Positions 27,362 to 41,162 of a DNA stretch of 64,000 nt are shown piece by piece. The notes beneath the pieces were generated by a model that searched no databases, was not told the origin of the DNA, and saw nothing but the letters and a program-made list of their open reading frames with translations. Position 1 is the first letter of the stretch; every line of letters starts with the position of its first letter. Origin of the DNA: Hybos culiciformis (Eukaryota > Arthropoda > Insecta > Diptera > Hybotidae); contig OZ023275.1 of assembly GCA_964007475.1 (NCBI GenBank), positions 19,137,829 through 19,201,828 on the forward strand. The letters are read 5' to 3'. A program made the position numbers and the translations under genes.

Positions 27362-30300
27362 TAATTAGATATCGATTTCATTATATATAAGGTTTATGGT
27401 TTATGTCATTATTTATCTTTTATCTATGATGACAATATTAAAAATATTTAAAAGAACAAAAATATTTGAAGAACAACCCTAACTTAAATTTTTTTTATAT
27501 TTTAATATTTAATTTTAACAATCATTATTTTCGATTTACATTTTTTGATAAACATGATTTCGTAGGAAAATTTTATAAAAATTTTATTTCTATAAACTTT
27601 AATTTTTGACCCATTATTTTTTTGTTTTTTTTTTTTTTCAATTAATTTATAATTTAATATGTTGTATGCATGTGGTAGATTAAAATGTATGTGGTAGATA
27701 AAATGTATTTACACTTAAAAACGAAGCTCGGTGGTCATAATATATATAGCAGAAAGATTATAACAATAATTGCGTTATTTTTTGACAGTTTGTGCTCTTA
27801 ATCTTGCAAAATGTATAGCTAATGAGTTGTAGCAAAAATTGCTATAATTTTTTTCTTTGCTACGATAAATATCTAATCTGGTAAACGAATTCATCTGTAG
27901 CAAAAGATATTAAAAAATTATAGCTGCGGCAAATATTTTTTTTTTTTTAGTGCATGTATATTATTTTTAACAATGTATTTATAATGTTTACCAATTTATA
28001 CTATACAACTTCACGAAAATCTGTTAGATTCAGGTTATTAAACAATATTGTTTTGTCATTGTCACTACTTATTAAAAATAAATCCAAATTATATATTGTT
28101 ATCGAAAAATATATTATTGTTTTTGTCAATAAATTAATTATAGCAACGAATAAGGTATCAAAAATTAAAAAAAAAAATTCCACAATTAATTTTTTATTTT
28201 TTTTATTTGTTAAATCTTTAAATAAGGAAATATGTAAAGACATCTATTTTGCATGTCATTTTTAAGTATATAAAAACAAAATCTTAATGTTTGCTGCTTT
28301 ATATTTTCAAGATATTTTACCAATAAAAATATATTTAATTATTGTATTTTAATTTCAAATTCAAAGCAGTTAAAATTGTTAGAATTATTACATTTACCTA
28401 ACCTATACGCGGTTAAATTATTGAAAATTTGTCTTATATAAACATTTTTTTGTATTTTCTCGTTTGATAGATTTGACAGTTGCAATGAAATCAATAAGTT
28501 CATTAAATAAAAAGAGAACATGAGAGAACATAAGTATTCGATGTTAAAAAGTTCGGAAACTTTAAAAATTAAGTAAATTTTATAAAGGAAGTACCACTTG
28601 TGTTAAAATTTGCAATATAGTTTCGGCTTTCTGATGATCACTGTCTGTTCCTCGATCTGAATTTAAATCTTTATAATATTAGAACAGCATATAGATATTA
28701 TGTTAGTATAGCATAGAGATAACATATTCATTATAGCTCTATGGAAATTAATTAGAAACAAAAAAAAAAATACAACGGAAGCTCAATAAAAATCATAGGA
28801 AACACTTAAGCTAATAATTAATTACAACATATGAGCATAGTATACGTCATATAAAAAAATACATTTTTGAATTCAAATTTTTTTTATACACAATATTTAT
28901 GTACATTTTATGTACGTGCAATATACAGGTATTGATTTTAATAATAAGAAAATTCTGAATTTGATTAAAAAGGCAATAAATTGTTAATTAAACTCCACAG
29001 TTAAAAAAAAAGTTAATAAATAATCATAGAATATTTATTTTTTTTTTTCCAAATTTGTAATAAAATTTTTAAGAACGATAATGCCTATATAATAAATAAT
29101 TGAAGGAAATTTTTTAATTTATTTCTAAATATTCACTTTATACATTTTTTTTAGAAAACTTTCCTATAATTCTATGTTCGCGCCAATTTTTTATTTTTCT
29201 ATAATTTACAAATTGCTGTAATGACTTTATTTAAGCAGCTTACATTTAAATTACATTAACTTCAAATTCTTCAAGAGCTTTAAGTTTTTAAATTTCATAA
29301 GTTTATTTAAAAATATTGTATAAATTTAATTGTTAATGTTAATAATATAACTTAAAAAATTATGAGGAAATAGATTTAGGAAGAATTTTTTTTTTATTTA
29401 ATACAGATTAGTCATTGGTCTTTTTTTTCAATCGCTATTACTGGCAGTTTAATAAAAAAACCAAACAACATAATATTATATTTATATTTATATTATATAA
29501 CAAATTTGTAGTAGGTAAGTATTTTTTTTTGAATTAATAGAACTTTGTTATAAATTATTGTATAGCAGTAGTAAAGAATTTCTTCGATTCGAATATGAAA
29601 AAAATGTAAATTTATTTCATTAATATATTTGAAAATCAAGGACTTTAATATTAAGTTTTAATTACACACAAAGTAAGTAATCATAAATTTAATTTAATTT
29701 GAAATTAATTTGAGACTTCCTCTTTTATTTCAAATTTTTTTTCAATCTAATTAAATCCACTTTCATATGGAATATAATTTTAACTTAAATAAAAAAAAAA
29801 CCAATATGAACTGGATATAACTTTTCAACAAACTAAATATCTGAAGTAAAATAAGTTCGGTTTCTATGCCATTATTATAATGAATATTAATCTGCCATTA
29901 TAAATTGTAGATCGTAGCTAGAATAAAATTTGACATTCTTAATATTAATACAAGATATCATAATAATATAAAGACAATATAATGGTATGAAAAATAGAAA
30001 AAAAATCTTAAAGAGATTTCAAGCACTTAATTTTAATAGATTTCGACGAAAAAATTTGAAGACTTATCGATATTAAAAAGAAATTTATATATTTTAGACT
30101 CGATTTTAGCTTAATATTTTATTAAAACGGATTAAAGATTTTTTTCCACTTAATTGTACTAAAAACAAGAATTTTGTAACAACAATATTTACTTTTATTC
30201 TTAAACATTTATAATGTACATAATTATAAACTTTAATTAATTAAAGTATTAAAGCCATGAAACTGTAAGTGATACAATTTATTTACCTTAACACTATAAA

Positions 30301-33300
30301 TATATAATTATTATTATTGTCATATTGAAAATAAATTGTTTATTATTATTAAAAAAAAAAAAACTTGTAGAATTTTACCACCTGTTTCTATATTAATTTG
30401 ATATGTGTAAATAAATGAAAATAAAATTACATCCTACTCGGTCACCTGTCCATAGATACACATACGTATATACACATAAGTATATTCAACTTAATCAAGA
30501 TAATTAATTGATTTTAATAAAATTATAAATGAGTTTAAAACCTATTTGGAATAAAAATTTTAATATTTTTAATTTAAATAATTTATAATTAACTATTTCA
30601 AGTTTTGCATATATAAATAAGTGAATTGGAGCACCGTAGGTAATTACAAAAAGTAATTAAAAATAAAATTAAAAGCAAAATTAAATATTTAATAACAACT
30701 AATATCAGTTGCTATACGAAATGATCAATCTATCTGTGCCTATAACATTTTCTGGAATAAAATTGATTCGAAAATATACACATCATATTTTTTTTTTACC
30801 TCAAAATTAAAAAACATTTTTATTATTCTATTTATCTTGTAATTTTACAACTTCAAATTATTGTGATACTTAAATAATGCATTTTTTATGTATAATTAAA
30901 TAACAGGAAAAACTTTGATACCATAATTACTTTCTCCTTGATGATAACTTAATTATTTTACATTTCATATGCAATTCAAATTATATGTTTTTTTAAAAAC
31001 GAATTAATTTAATCTTACAAATATGAAAATTAAACATATTTTATACTAATTCTTGATAATTCCAAGAACTGCTTTAATCTAAAATGCACCTGCGCTGCTG
31101 CAAAATATTTCTAATAATATTCTCATTTAAATAATAATGTAAAAATGATCTAATAAAAAATAACATCATCTTAATAAAAATTAATTTTACATTGAATATG
31201 TTAATTTTTCTGCTTTTTTTTTTAAATATTCAGGATTTATTTATGCTTAACAATAATTATTGATTTAAAAAGAGAATTTATTATTATCTGCTGCATCCAT
31301 GCTATAAATAATTTATTATATTTTAATTAATACATCTGAATGCGGCATGAAATAATTTTAAAAATTATTTAAAAGATAGAACATAACTTAGATGGTAGTT
31401 ATTTTAGTAATTTTCTTAAAAACAGATCCAAAATGAAACAATATATTTTATATAAATTATTATTCCATATAGACCGTATGCGACAAATTATAAATTGCGA
31501 TCGTTATTGAATAGTTTTTGAAATAAATAAGTTATCTAAAGCCTTTGTCAGCACAATATTTAGCTATCTTCGATGTAATTTTTAATGTTATAAATTAGAA
31601 TTTTTATTTTAATATCTTAAGGTATTTAGTAAAAAAAGGAATTTCCTTAATATGTATACATTAGAGTACAGTATAAAAAAGAATTAAATTAAATAATCAT
31701 GAAGAATAATGTTTACTTGCGTGATTAAAATTTCATTAAATTTATTGTGCAAAAAATGTTAAAAACATCATTTTCATTCATCTTGGAAGTGAATATAATA
31801 ACTTAAAAAAAAAAACTTTTTACATTGATTTATAACCATTACACGAAAATAATTACATTTGTACATACAATAACCATTACACGAATATAATCTGTGGATA
31901 CAAAGCATAATTGACGCAGTGTTGTTTTGATAAAACTATTCGTTTTTTTATTAACAGGTTAAGTTATTTTATTAACAATTAATTTATTATCGCATAAAAT
32001 AACAATTATATATTTGTATATAAATTACAAAAAATAACATAAAATTATGATGTCTTGATATCTAGTAATAATAATTGATAAATTCATTCCAGCTGTTGTT
32101 CCTTGTGATCACAGAAATACATAAATAATTTATAAAAATAAATAATAATATTAAAGCACTTAATGTTTTCTGAAAATAAATAGGTGTCAATTTCCCACTT
32201 GTCAACTTGAAAAATTTTTATTTTTTACATTATAATGAAAAAATTTACATAATTATGTAAAATATTTATCTTTGATTAACAGATGTGATTTTTCAATTTT
32301 TTAAATTGCTGGTAAATTTTTTCTTAACTTATATCATTAAATTTTCTTATAGAGTTCTGTTAAATAGATATTATCATGGTACACCACCAAGAAGTAAGAT
32401 AGTTAACAAATCTAACAATTCACTTAAAATTCATTAAAAAAAAAAATCAAATTAACTTTAACTTGAATGAAATAAAAAATCTTAAAAATTTCCTTTTACA
32501 CAATTAGAAAGTTTGTTTTTATATATATAATTAATTAATAATATAATTGGAAAAAATTAAATTAATTTATTTAGAACGGCTATTAATTAAAGTAAATGTA
32601 TATATCATAAAATTAAATCAAAATGTGATAATTGATTTAATAAGCTATTGTTATATGAAAATTAATTTTTAATATGAAATTATTATTTTTTTTTATTATA
32701 AGAATTTTTTTAATGCATACCATATAGATATGTACATAACATAAAGAGAAATGCATATATGAATTCTGATCAAATGTCTATTTGAATGTTGATCATTATC
32801 CGATTAAATCGATAATTCTATTCGACATAATAATTGCGAATAGAAGAGAGTATTCATTGCCATACCTTTGTCTTAATACAAGTAAAATCCATTAATTTTT
32901 CTTCAATGACTATTTTTCTCGAATTACCAATATTCTAAATAAGATTAAAAAGACTTCTAAATTACTGGATGGATTCCATGTTAATAAAAAAATTTAAATA
33001 TTTAGTAGATTTTAGTTCGTTTATTGAGAAAAAATAAAAATTATTCCTTTCTAACTTTATTTGTTTGCAATTAAAATATTTTCAATTAGATTTAGTTTTA
33101 GAAAATATTCTTCTTCTTATTTTATTCAATTCAATATTTAATTATAGTTTATAATTTTTTAATGCTTTAGTAGGTATTTTTTTTTTATTTAAATTATATT
33201 ATTTATTGTGTAGGTTGGAATTTTTTTAATAAAATAAAAATAAAAATAATGATTTCATAAAAAAGAAAACATTTAACATTAAATAAAAATAAGTTGGCAG

Positions 33301-36300
33301 TTAACTTATGCCAATAATACCGAAAAGTATGTATTAGGTATTAATTTTTATTATTTATTTATTAAAAAAAAAAAAACAAAAAATTAACTTCCCAAATTAG
33401 AACACAGAATTCTTTACAGTGCAAAGCAGTAAATGCATAATTTATATTGTTAAGTATTAGATATATTAATATTAATATGTCCATTATATTTCATTATCAT
33501 AAAATAAATTAAAAACATCAGTTAAGGTCATGGTTAAAATATTTATACTATATGTTATTTTGAAAACTTATTCTACTGCTATTGGCACAGTAAGTAAAAA
33601 ATTGAAAACTTTTTTTTTTCTATTTATCTAAATTTTCTATTTGCTGCATTGAATTGCATTTTAATTGGAAATATGTAAAAATAAAAGAAAAAAAAATCAT
33701 AAAAATGTTTGCTTTTATATAAAAGAAAATTTCCATGCTGTATACAACATCATAAATAGCAATTAAATTTACTATAAAATTAAATATTATCATCCACGAT
33801 AATCAATTTAGTTGATTTGTAATTAAAACGCTTGATATTATGATGCTAGTTCAAACTATGATAGTATTATATAGTTTGTGTAATGATTATAATGTATTTT
33901 TAGTGCACAACAAGTTTTTCATGGTCGAAAAGGTACATTTCGCTTTGAATATTAACCTGAACGCTCAATTAAAATAAAAATAATTGATAATTATTAGCCC
34001 TATTCACCTCATTATTTTATCTAATTTAGACAAATTATTTTGTTTAATCAAGACTGAAAATAAACTTTAACGCAAAATATGTTTTTTTTTTAAACAAACT
34101 TCTTATCCTGAAGATTATTAAATTTATTCTTCCTCTATATTAGGTAAATAATATATAATGATTGTTAATACAATTCCAATGGTATAATATGTTATATTAA
34201 TATTATATATATATTTATATAATTAAATAATAAATAAAAGCCACTTGCCCTGTTCCAATTATACTTATGACAGTTTAATACTAGTATAATAAATAACACT
34301 TTTTTAACTAAGTTATTAATAATGTCAATAATAAGTAGCATTTCATATATTTATTATTTTAATTTTAATTCATGTTAAACATGCCATTGTACAAATAAAT
34401 AGTTACAATATTGTTTTTAAATGAATTGTTTTAAAAATTATATATATGTAAATGTACATATAATGTACGACATGCGATTACATTGCATATATGTACATAT
34501 GTACATATAGCACACATAATTTTTTTTTAAATTTTACAGTCAAATAAAAGAGCCAAGACTAATTTCATTCTAATTTGAATGTCATTTTATTTTAATATTG
34601 AAAATTTATATATTTTGAATTTATTTATATAATTAAAATTTATTCTTAATTTATACATAAATAAACTTACCATTTTTAATAATATGAAAATTTAGAGCAA
34701 AATAATTTATATAGTAAAACGGAGCCAATTTTAATATAAAAAAAATTAAATAAAAGTATTATGATTAGGAAACATTTTTAATATCCCTTTTCTTCATAGT
34801 GCCGGGGAATATTGTGAACATTATTTCTTATTAAACTTTTTTAATTCAGAAGATTTAAAACTATATGTTAGTAAAAATATACTGCTACTGTCTATTAACT
34901 TTATAGAAAAAATTTACCGAAAATTTAAAATTGACTAATTAGATTTTATTTTTTCATTTATTTAATATTTTTCAATAAACAATTCATGTAATTGAGAAAT
35001 TTTTTAAATACTACAATTAAAAACCGATATTTAAAAGAAAAAAATATGAAGAATTTATCATTATGACAATAAAAACATAAAAATAAATGTTAAAAAAAAT
35101 TAAGCAAGAAATAGAAAAAAAATGTAAGTTAAAATAAACTATTAAAAGATTAAAGAGACTCACAAAACTAAGGTTATAAACACCTCTTAGAATTTTTTAC
35201 AAATTCATTCTTAACATATTTAAGATAGATATCCTATCGTAAAACTAATTCAGCTAAACATTGTGTTTGTGAACAAAAATTCTTATATAACTGCTAAGAC
35301 CTTGTCCAAACGTATTATGTATATCTGATAATGCATTAAATTAAATCAAAGTTAAGTTATACGTCAATCATAATATTTTTCATTGAAATAATGCGAAAAA
35401 AAATTAAAATAAACATATCCATAAATTTGGATATTGATGCAAATTCCAAATTTGAATACATAAAATAAAATTTTAAAATAAGAAAACCCAAAACATAAAA
35501 TATTATTTATATAATGTGATGAAAATATCACATATAATATTATAATATTATATTATAATATGTATACGACTATTTAAGTATAGGAAACAAAATTAAGTAT
35601 AAAAACTTTATCTTTTTGTAATAATTTTAATTTTTCATTGATTTATGAATAGACAAATTAAAAAAATTAATCCATAGTTTCTTTTTTTTTTTGGTTAAAA
35701 GATATTAAAGAATGTTCAACACCTGCCATAATTTAGCCTTGACTTTGATGTTAGAAACGGGTTTGATTCTTAAAAATTTGATGAAAAATTTAACAGGAAA
35801 TTTGATATTATTTTTAGAATTTTTTTTTTTTCTGGAGTTCAGTCATGTATCAATACAAGTTTATTAAAGTTTTCATAATATTATATACTATACATATGTA
35901 CAATTAGTTAGGAAACATTTTAAATAATTGATTTTTTTTTATAACTGATAAAACCGAATTTCCGGACTTTCAACTCTACCCTAAAAAAGACGTAACATGA
36001 GGCCACATGTCATTAACGTTTATAATAGAAAATCTTTTTTTGATCAAACTGTGTTCAACGACATTAAAAACATAATACAGAATTCGTAAATAACAAAGTG
36101 TTTGCAGATATAATAATATTATGTCACATAGAAGCCGACACAATGTAACTCAACCTTGATTTTTTTTTAACATAAAAAAACATTTATTTTAATTGGCTTC
36201 ATGGTCATTTATTGCAGATTTTATTAGTTTATTTTCATTTTATGCGTGTCAATAAATTAGATGCCAATAAAAATTAAACTGTACATACATGTGTTGTGTA

Positions 36301-36404
36301 TGCTTCTAGTGTGTATTTTAATTTAAAATTTTTTATTAATTTGTTTTCAATCAAATTTATTAAGAATAAATTATTTATGTACTATGTATACTGTATATTT
36401 GCAT

Positions 36405-36819
36405 ATATCGTCCCCTGAGATCAGAACTATTCTAAGTCCAAAATTTAAAATTTTACAGGAGAGCCATTTTAAGATTAAAAACTGTTTATTTGTTTAAGAA
36501 AGTGATGTATGCCAAAAAGTTTATTCTACAATTATATCCTTTTTCAATCATTTTGAGAGGGGCAATGGATGAAATACCCTGCTTTCAGAACTAATTAAAT
36601 TTCAAATAAGTGGACATACAATGGTTTTGCCCGTAAAAAAAAAAATATGTTGGGCATAGGATTATTTTGTACTTACCTATGTTTTGAATACGAAAAACAA
36701 TTTAAACAAACACGTGTTTTTGCACACACATCATAAACCGTACTGACTAGCTAATAAGTAAATAAAACAGTTTTTGAAAAAAATGGACTTAGAATAGTTC
36801 TGATCTCAGGGGACGATAT
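36405..36819. mobile_element. MITE with 36-bp perfect terminal inverted repeats
   Basis: The termini 36405-36440 and 36784-36819 are exact reverse complements over 36 bp; the outer part is cgtcccctgagatcagaact. The strict element may be about 36409-36815, flanked by ATAT on both sides, but a TA duplication reads equally well because the flank is palindromic. The interior (about 340 bp) is AT-rich and has no transposase frame. Perfect termini argue for a young insertion. It ends about 215 bp upstream of the splice acceptor of the transporter's first visible exon, so it lies in that gene's 5' intron or promoter region. TA-type duplication would suggest a Tc1/mariner-derived MITE; the superfamily is not proven. 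Confidence 0.85.
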
Positions 36820-37033
36820 GTACACCAAGTTACTATTGGATATACATTTGTCTACATTTTTTTTTTTTTAACTTAAATAAGGCTTACTTTTTCAAAAATC
36901 ACAATTAAAAGATTAGGTATATAAGTTGTAAGTTTGTATAATAATATAGATTTGGTAATAACAAACTTTTATTTTTTAATGAAATAAATATGTGTACGTT
37001 ATTAAAAGTTAAAAACATATTTTTATTTTTCAG

Positions 37034-37088
37034 ATATCAACCCGAAAAGTTGACGTGATTTGATTTGTCGTTACATAAATCGAAAATA
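37034..37088 (+). other. 5' untranslated exon part of the MFS gene
   Basis: A pyrimidine-rich tract ending in CAG at 37031-37033 is a good splice acceptor 55 bp before the ATG at 37089. The coding exon therefore probably starts with leader sequence, and at least one non-coding first exon lies upstream. I could not identify that first exon or a promoter. Confidence 0.6.
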
Positions 37089-38789
37089 ATGTTAGAAAAA
37101 TCGGCTTCAACTTATAGTTGGTATGTACTGGGAGTACTTACCATTGGATACATTTTAGGAGAATTGGGTCATTATTTAATTGGTGTTACTTCGAAGAAAA
37201 CTGCCATAGATATACATTACGGAGACCATGCTTGTCAACGAAATAATACAGAAATACCTAGAGATGCAGTTCCTATGAAATGTAATGATGTAATGAATGA
37301 AACAAGGTAATACAATATTTTTATGCTTTATTTAAATAAAATATTAACTTTTTATTATTCGTAACAGTTGTACAGCATTACACCTAAACGGTACACACTA
37401 TTGCGAATGGGAATATAATGGTCTTGGAATTGACTATCAGATTATTGCAGGGCCAGTCTTTATTGTTGTATTTACGATCGTGGGAGTATTTATGGGTATA
37501 GCAGCTGACAAATATAATCGAGTCAAACTGCTTACTGTATGTGTATTTATTTTTGCGCTCGCTATCACCCTACAAGGTGCAGTAAAGGAGTATTGGCATT
37601 TAGTTATACTGAGAATGATAATGGCTTTTGGGTGAGTTTTGTTGATTACAAAAAAAAAACAAATTGAATAACAATGCCTTATTTTTACAGAGAATCTGGA
37701 TGTAATCCTTTAGCAACAGGAATAATGTCCGACATTTTTCCAGAAAACAAAAGAGCTCTAGTTATGGCGATATTTAATTGGGGAATATATGGAGGATATG
37801 GTATAGCTTTTCCTGTTGGACATTATGTAACTGATATGGATATTGGTGGACTAGGTTGGCGGGCTTGTTATTACATTGCCGGAATACTCGCTATAATAAT
37901 GGCTGTAATAACTGGGTTGACACTGAAAGAGCCAGAACGACAAGCTATTGCTGAAACTACAACGAACAAAGATGGATCTAAAATTACAATTTGGAATGTT
38001 ATTTTACAACCTAGGATGATACTTTTAATGATAGCAGCATCTATTCGACATTGCGGTGGAATGACTTTTGCTTATAATTCAGATTTATATTACAATACGT
38101 ACTTCCCAGATGTAGATCTAGGTTGGTGGCTTTTTGGAGTAACTATTGTAATCGGAGGAATAGGCGTTGTTGTTGGAGGTGTAGTCTCAGATCGCATTGT
38201 ATCAAAAATGGGCATCAGAAGTCGTGCTGCATGCTTAGCTTTATCACAAATTATTGCAACATTGCCTGCATTTGGAAGCGTATACTTTGATCCTCTTTGG
38301 GCTTTAATAACATTGGCCATTTCTTATTTCTTTGCGGAAATGTGGTTTGGCATTGTATTTGCTATTGTTGTTGAAATAGTTCCACTCAAAGTTAGATCTA
38401 CAACAATTGGTATATTTTTATTCGTGATGAACAACATTGGCGGTAATTTACCAATTTTAGTTGATCCACTATCCAAAGTTATAGGTTTCCGAGGTTCTTT
38501 GATGGTATTCTATGCTGGATTTTATTTAGTAAGCTCTGTAATGTTCTTTTTGGTAATATTCCTATTAGACGGCAAACCAGCACCAACCGAAAAAGAAACA
38601 CCTCAAAATTCATCAAATCCCAGAGATTTTGGTCATGACAATAATGTTTTTACGGTAGATGAAGCAATGAACGGTAACAAAGCTATACATTTACATAATC
38701 GTTCATCTAATGGCATAACAAATGGCTACAAATATCAAAAGCCTAGTCCGTTAGATATGACTACTCCGGTTGAAAGTAGCCGACTGTGA
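37089..38789 (+). CDS. spinster-like MFS transporter
   Basis: A complete gene with three coding exons: 37089-37306, 37368-37631 and 37691-38789. The introns (61 and 59 bp) have GT-AG ends and the joins keep frame, giving 526 aa. The product is a polytopic membrane protein of the major facilitator superfamily, closest in my reading to the spinster-like group. TM1 is about residues 11-32. A loop (33-95) carries four Cys (49, 65, 74, 85) and three N-glycosylation sequons (Asn52, Asn70, Asn80), so it is probably extracytosolic. TM2 (98-118) leads into the MFS motif-A word GIAADKYNRVKLL (116-128). The stretch ESGCNPLATGIMSD after residue 161 spans the exon 2/3 join. About ten more hydrophobic segments follow to residue 455, then a hydrophilic 70-residue tail that is probably cytosolic. 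An in-frame TTG at 37065 is not a credible start; the ATG at 37089 begins MLEKSAS. Substrate and compartment cannot be read from sequence; spinster relatives move lysosphingolipids and other lipids. Confidence 0.93.
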
Positions 38790-39199
38790 TTTGAAATTTA
38801 TTTACTTTAGATAGTTTTCCACTTTAAAATTTTCTAATAATTAGAATTTTTTTATAAAAAAAGTTAGTCATTTTTGTATACCTACCTACTTAAAAATTTA
38901 TTTATTTAAGAAATATTTGAAAACAAAATGTATGAAATTCTTAACAAATTCCAAATTGTTTAATTGACTACATTTTTGGTATTGATTAAAGCAATGTAAA
39001 TACATTGCTTAGTTATGTATGTAAAATATTGTATCATATAGTAACTTATGTATAAATTGGATTAAAAAATCATAAATTAAAAAAAAAACATTAAAAATTA
39101 ATCATATTCGGAAGAAAAATTTAGATTTGCATGAATATACAAAAATATTTTTTATACCTAAAACGTAATATTAATTCTGATATGAAATTATAGAATAAA
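38790..39199 (+). other. probable 3' untranslated region of the MFS gene
   Basis: AT-rich sequence after the TGA stop. Candidate polyadenylation signals are ATTAAA at 38985-38990 and AATAAA at 39194-39199. Neither is decisive in such AT-rich DNA. Confidence 0.4.
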
Positions 39200-39790
39200 C
39201 AGTGTTATTTATGTGTAACATATTATGTACATTATGTATTAAAGACAACTTCCATATTAATAGAATTAGAAATACTACTATTTGTTTTTTATTTATTATT
39301 TTTAAAGATAATTTTTATAAAAACAATGAATTGTACATATCGTCGGTCGGTGACGCAAACCTTGTAAGTCTGTTTTTGAAAATTTTACAGGAGATACAAA
39401 AAACTGTATTATTCTTATTATTATTATAATAAACACAAAGTTGCTTATGATTTACCAATTTCGAAGATCAACAAAAACATGTTTTGTAAGAAGTAAATAG
39501 TTTGAACATTTAATATCAAGACCTTGCAAGAATAAATTCTTATTTCAACTTTTTATGGCTCTTCGATAGAAAGCATCTTTCTTAAAAAAATTTTTTTACT
39601 TATATTTTATTTTTTACTTTTTAGTTAGAAGTTTTTAGTTACTTCAAATCAAAATGGCTTTTAATTCAAAATTACCATTAACATTGATAAATTTTTAAAA
39701 GCGTTTTAGAATTTTTAGAACTATGCGAAATATTCATTTGGCTTGGCTGTACTTTTTTTGTTTTTTTCGAAACAATTTTTTTTTTAATCC
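39200..39790. other. AT-rich intergenic stretch
   Basis: No coding exon or repeat recognised. A 75-codon plus-strand frame at 39202-39429 has random AT-driven composition. Confidence 0.5.
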
Positions 39791-40650
39791 CGTCAAATTC
39801 TTTATATAATTTTAATGTGCATGTGTTCGGTAAGTTGTATTTACATTCGCAAATTTAGCTCGGCAAATGGTCTATTATATGCATCAATGCACATGCAATT
39901 ATTCACTTAAGTAAATTTTATTTACATTACCCTATTAAGTAAATTGTACTTACTTCATTTTGAACTGCGTAATACTATAAACAAAAATAATATCACTCGC
40001 ACTCACAATATTTCAATACAGACAAATACCAAAAAAAAAAAAAAAATTGCAAATATATACATCTAACATGCATCATATCAATGTCAAAATAAAGTTTAGT
40101 TTATAATGCTAAAAATTTATATTTTCCCTCTGAGCTAATCTATATTTTCCCTCTGAGCAAACAAAAAAAAACAATAAAGAACCAATAAAAAAATACGCGG
40201 CTATTTTTTTTTTTTTTTCTAAAAAGCGGCCAGTCGATCATTCGATGAATTTTCTGAATATGTGTTTGATTATACTATTTTTAAACGATCTTCGAACCTC
40301 TACAACTAAATTTTTAAGCGAGTGTGGTTGGATTTTAGTACAAGAAAATTGCACTTATTTTATTCAAAAAAAGAAAATGAATAAAAATAGAACAATGGTA
40401 ACCTTGAAAGTTTTGAAAAAAATTATTGTCTGGCATTATAAAGTTTGCTGTCAATGTAAAGTAAGAATTTTTTTTTCTTTTATCAACAAACGAGTAAAAT
40501 GGCACCAACAAGGAGATAAGGTAAAATGTATTGTAAATGTAAAATATAATTATTATAATTTTAATTATTTAATTTTATTTTTAATTATAAAAAAAAATAA
40601 TTATAAAATTATTATTATTTTTTTTAATAATTAAAAATAAAATTAAATAA

Positions 40651-40818
40651 AATTTAAGAAGATCAGCTAATTCCTAAAATAATAAAAAAAAATTAGTAAT
40701 TTTTCCAAAAAAAAATTATTCGATTTTTTTTTTTTGCAAAAAAGAAAATGAACAATTTTTTTTTGGAAAAATTACTAATTTTTTTTTTAATATTTTAGGA
40801 ATTAGCTGATCTTAAATC
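40651..40818. repeat. near-perfect hairpin, about 62-bp arms
   Basis: The left arm gatcagctaattcctaaaat pairs with attttaggaattagctgatc on the right, continuing through poly-A/poly-T and attagtaatttttcc. The central loop is about 35 nt around 40735. It interrupts a repeat whose relative at 20 kb lacks it, so it is probably an insertion (foldback MITE). Confidence 0.75.
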
Positions 40819-40991
40819 ATCCGGGTTGAAATCATTTCGAAAAATAAATTTATTTAAGAAAATTTTATCTACACACTTCCGTATTAATTACATTTTATTT
40901 CCTTATTTCATTTTGAACTTTCGTTGATATCTTGCATTGCAAGTGTATTGTTTGCAACTACCTCCACATGCACATTAAAGCAGTATACAAA

Positions 40992-41162
40992 ACATATTAA
41001 TAAAATTTGTTATACAGCTCATTGTATATGTACACAAAAACACATAGACACTCGTCAATATTATATCACTCGACCTTCGGTCTCGTGGTATAAGTATTGT
41101 CTCGTGTCTATGTGTTTTTGTGTATATATACAACTCGTTAATAACAAATTTTCTTAATATGT
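40992..41162. repeat. foldback repeat (copy 2 of the 20-kb family)
   Basis: Inverted repeat with arms of about 80 bp. The left contains tacacaaaaacacatagaca and the right tgtctatgtgtttttgtgta; the centre is ctcgaccttcggtctcg. It is nearly the same length as its relative at 20056-20224 (171 and 169 bp) and its arms match each other better than the arms of that copy do. The overlapping 77-codon plus-strand frame is a by-product. Confidence 0.85.

Larger units (their letters stand above)
22425..36404. other. AT-rich gene desert, right part
   Basis: About 14 kb of A/T-dominated DNA with no exon, RNA gene or intact transposon that I can support. Simple repeats (AAT, AT, poly-A/T) are scattered through it. 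Islands with a box-B-like word on the minus strand are noted at 26.39-26.45 and 27.23-27.30 kb. Like the left part, it may be intergenic or a giant intron. Confidence 0.55.

Noticed and set aside
27954..28265. Overlapping 103-codon plus and 80-codon minus frames
   Set aside because: Both are rich in Ile/Asn/Lys/Leu/Phe over AT-rich DNA, mirror each other and have no recognisable domain.
38090..38320. 76-codon minus-strand frame over the transporter
   Set aside because: It is the antisense shadow of transporter exon 3.
40245..40634. 129-codon plus-strand frame
   Set aside because: It lies inside the composite repeat, is Lys/Asn/Ile-rich, ends in low-complexity AT and matches no family I know.
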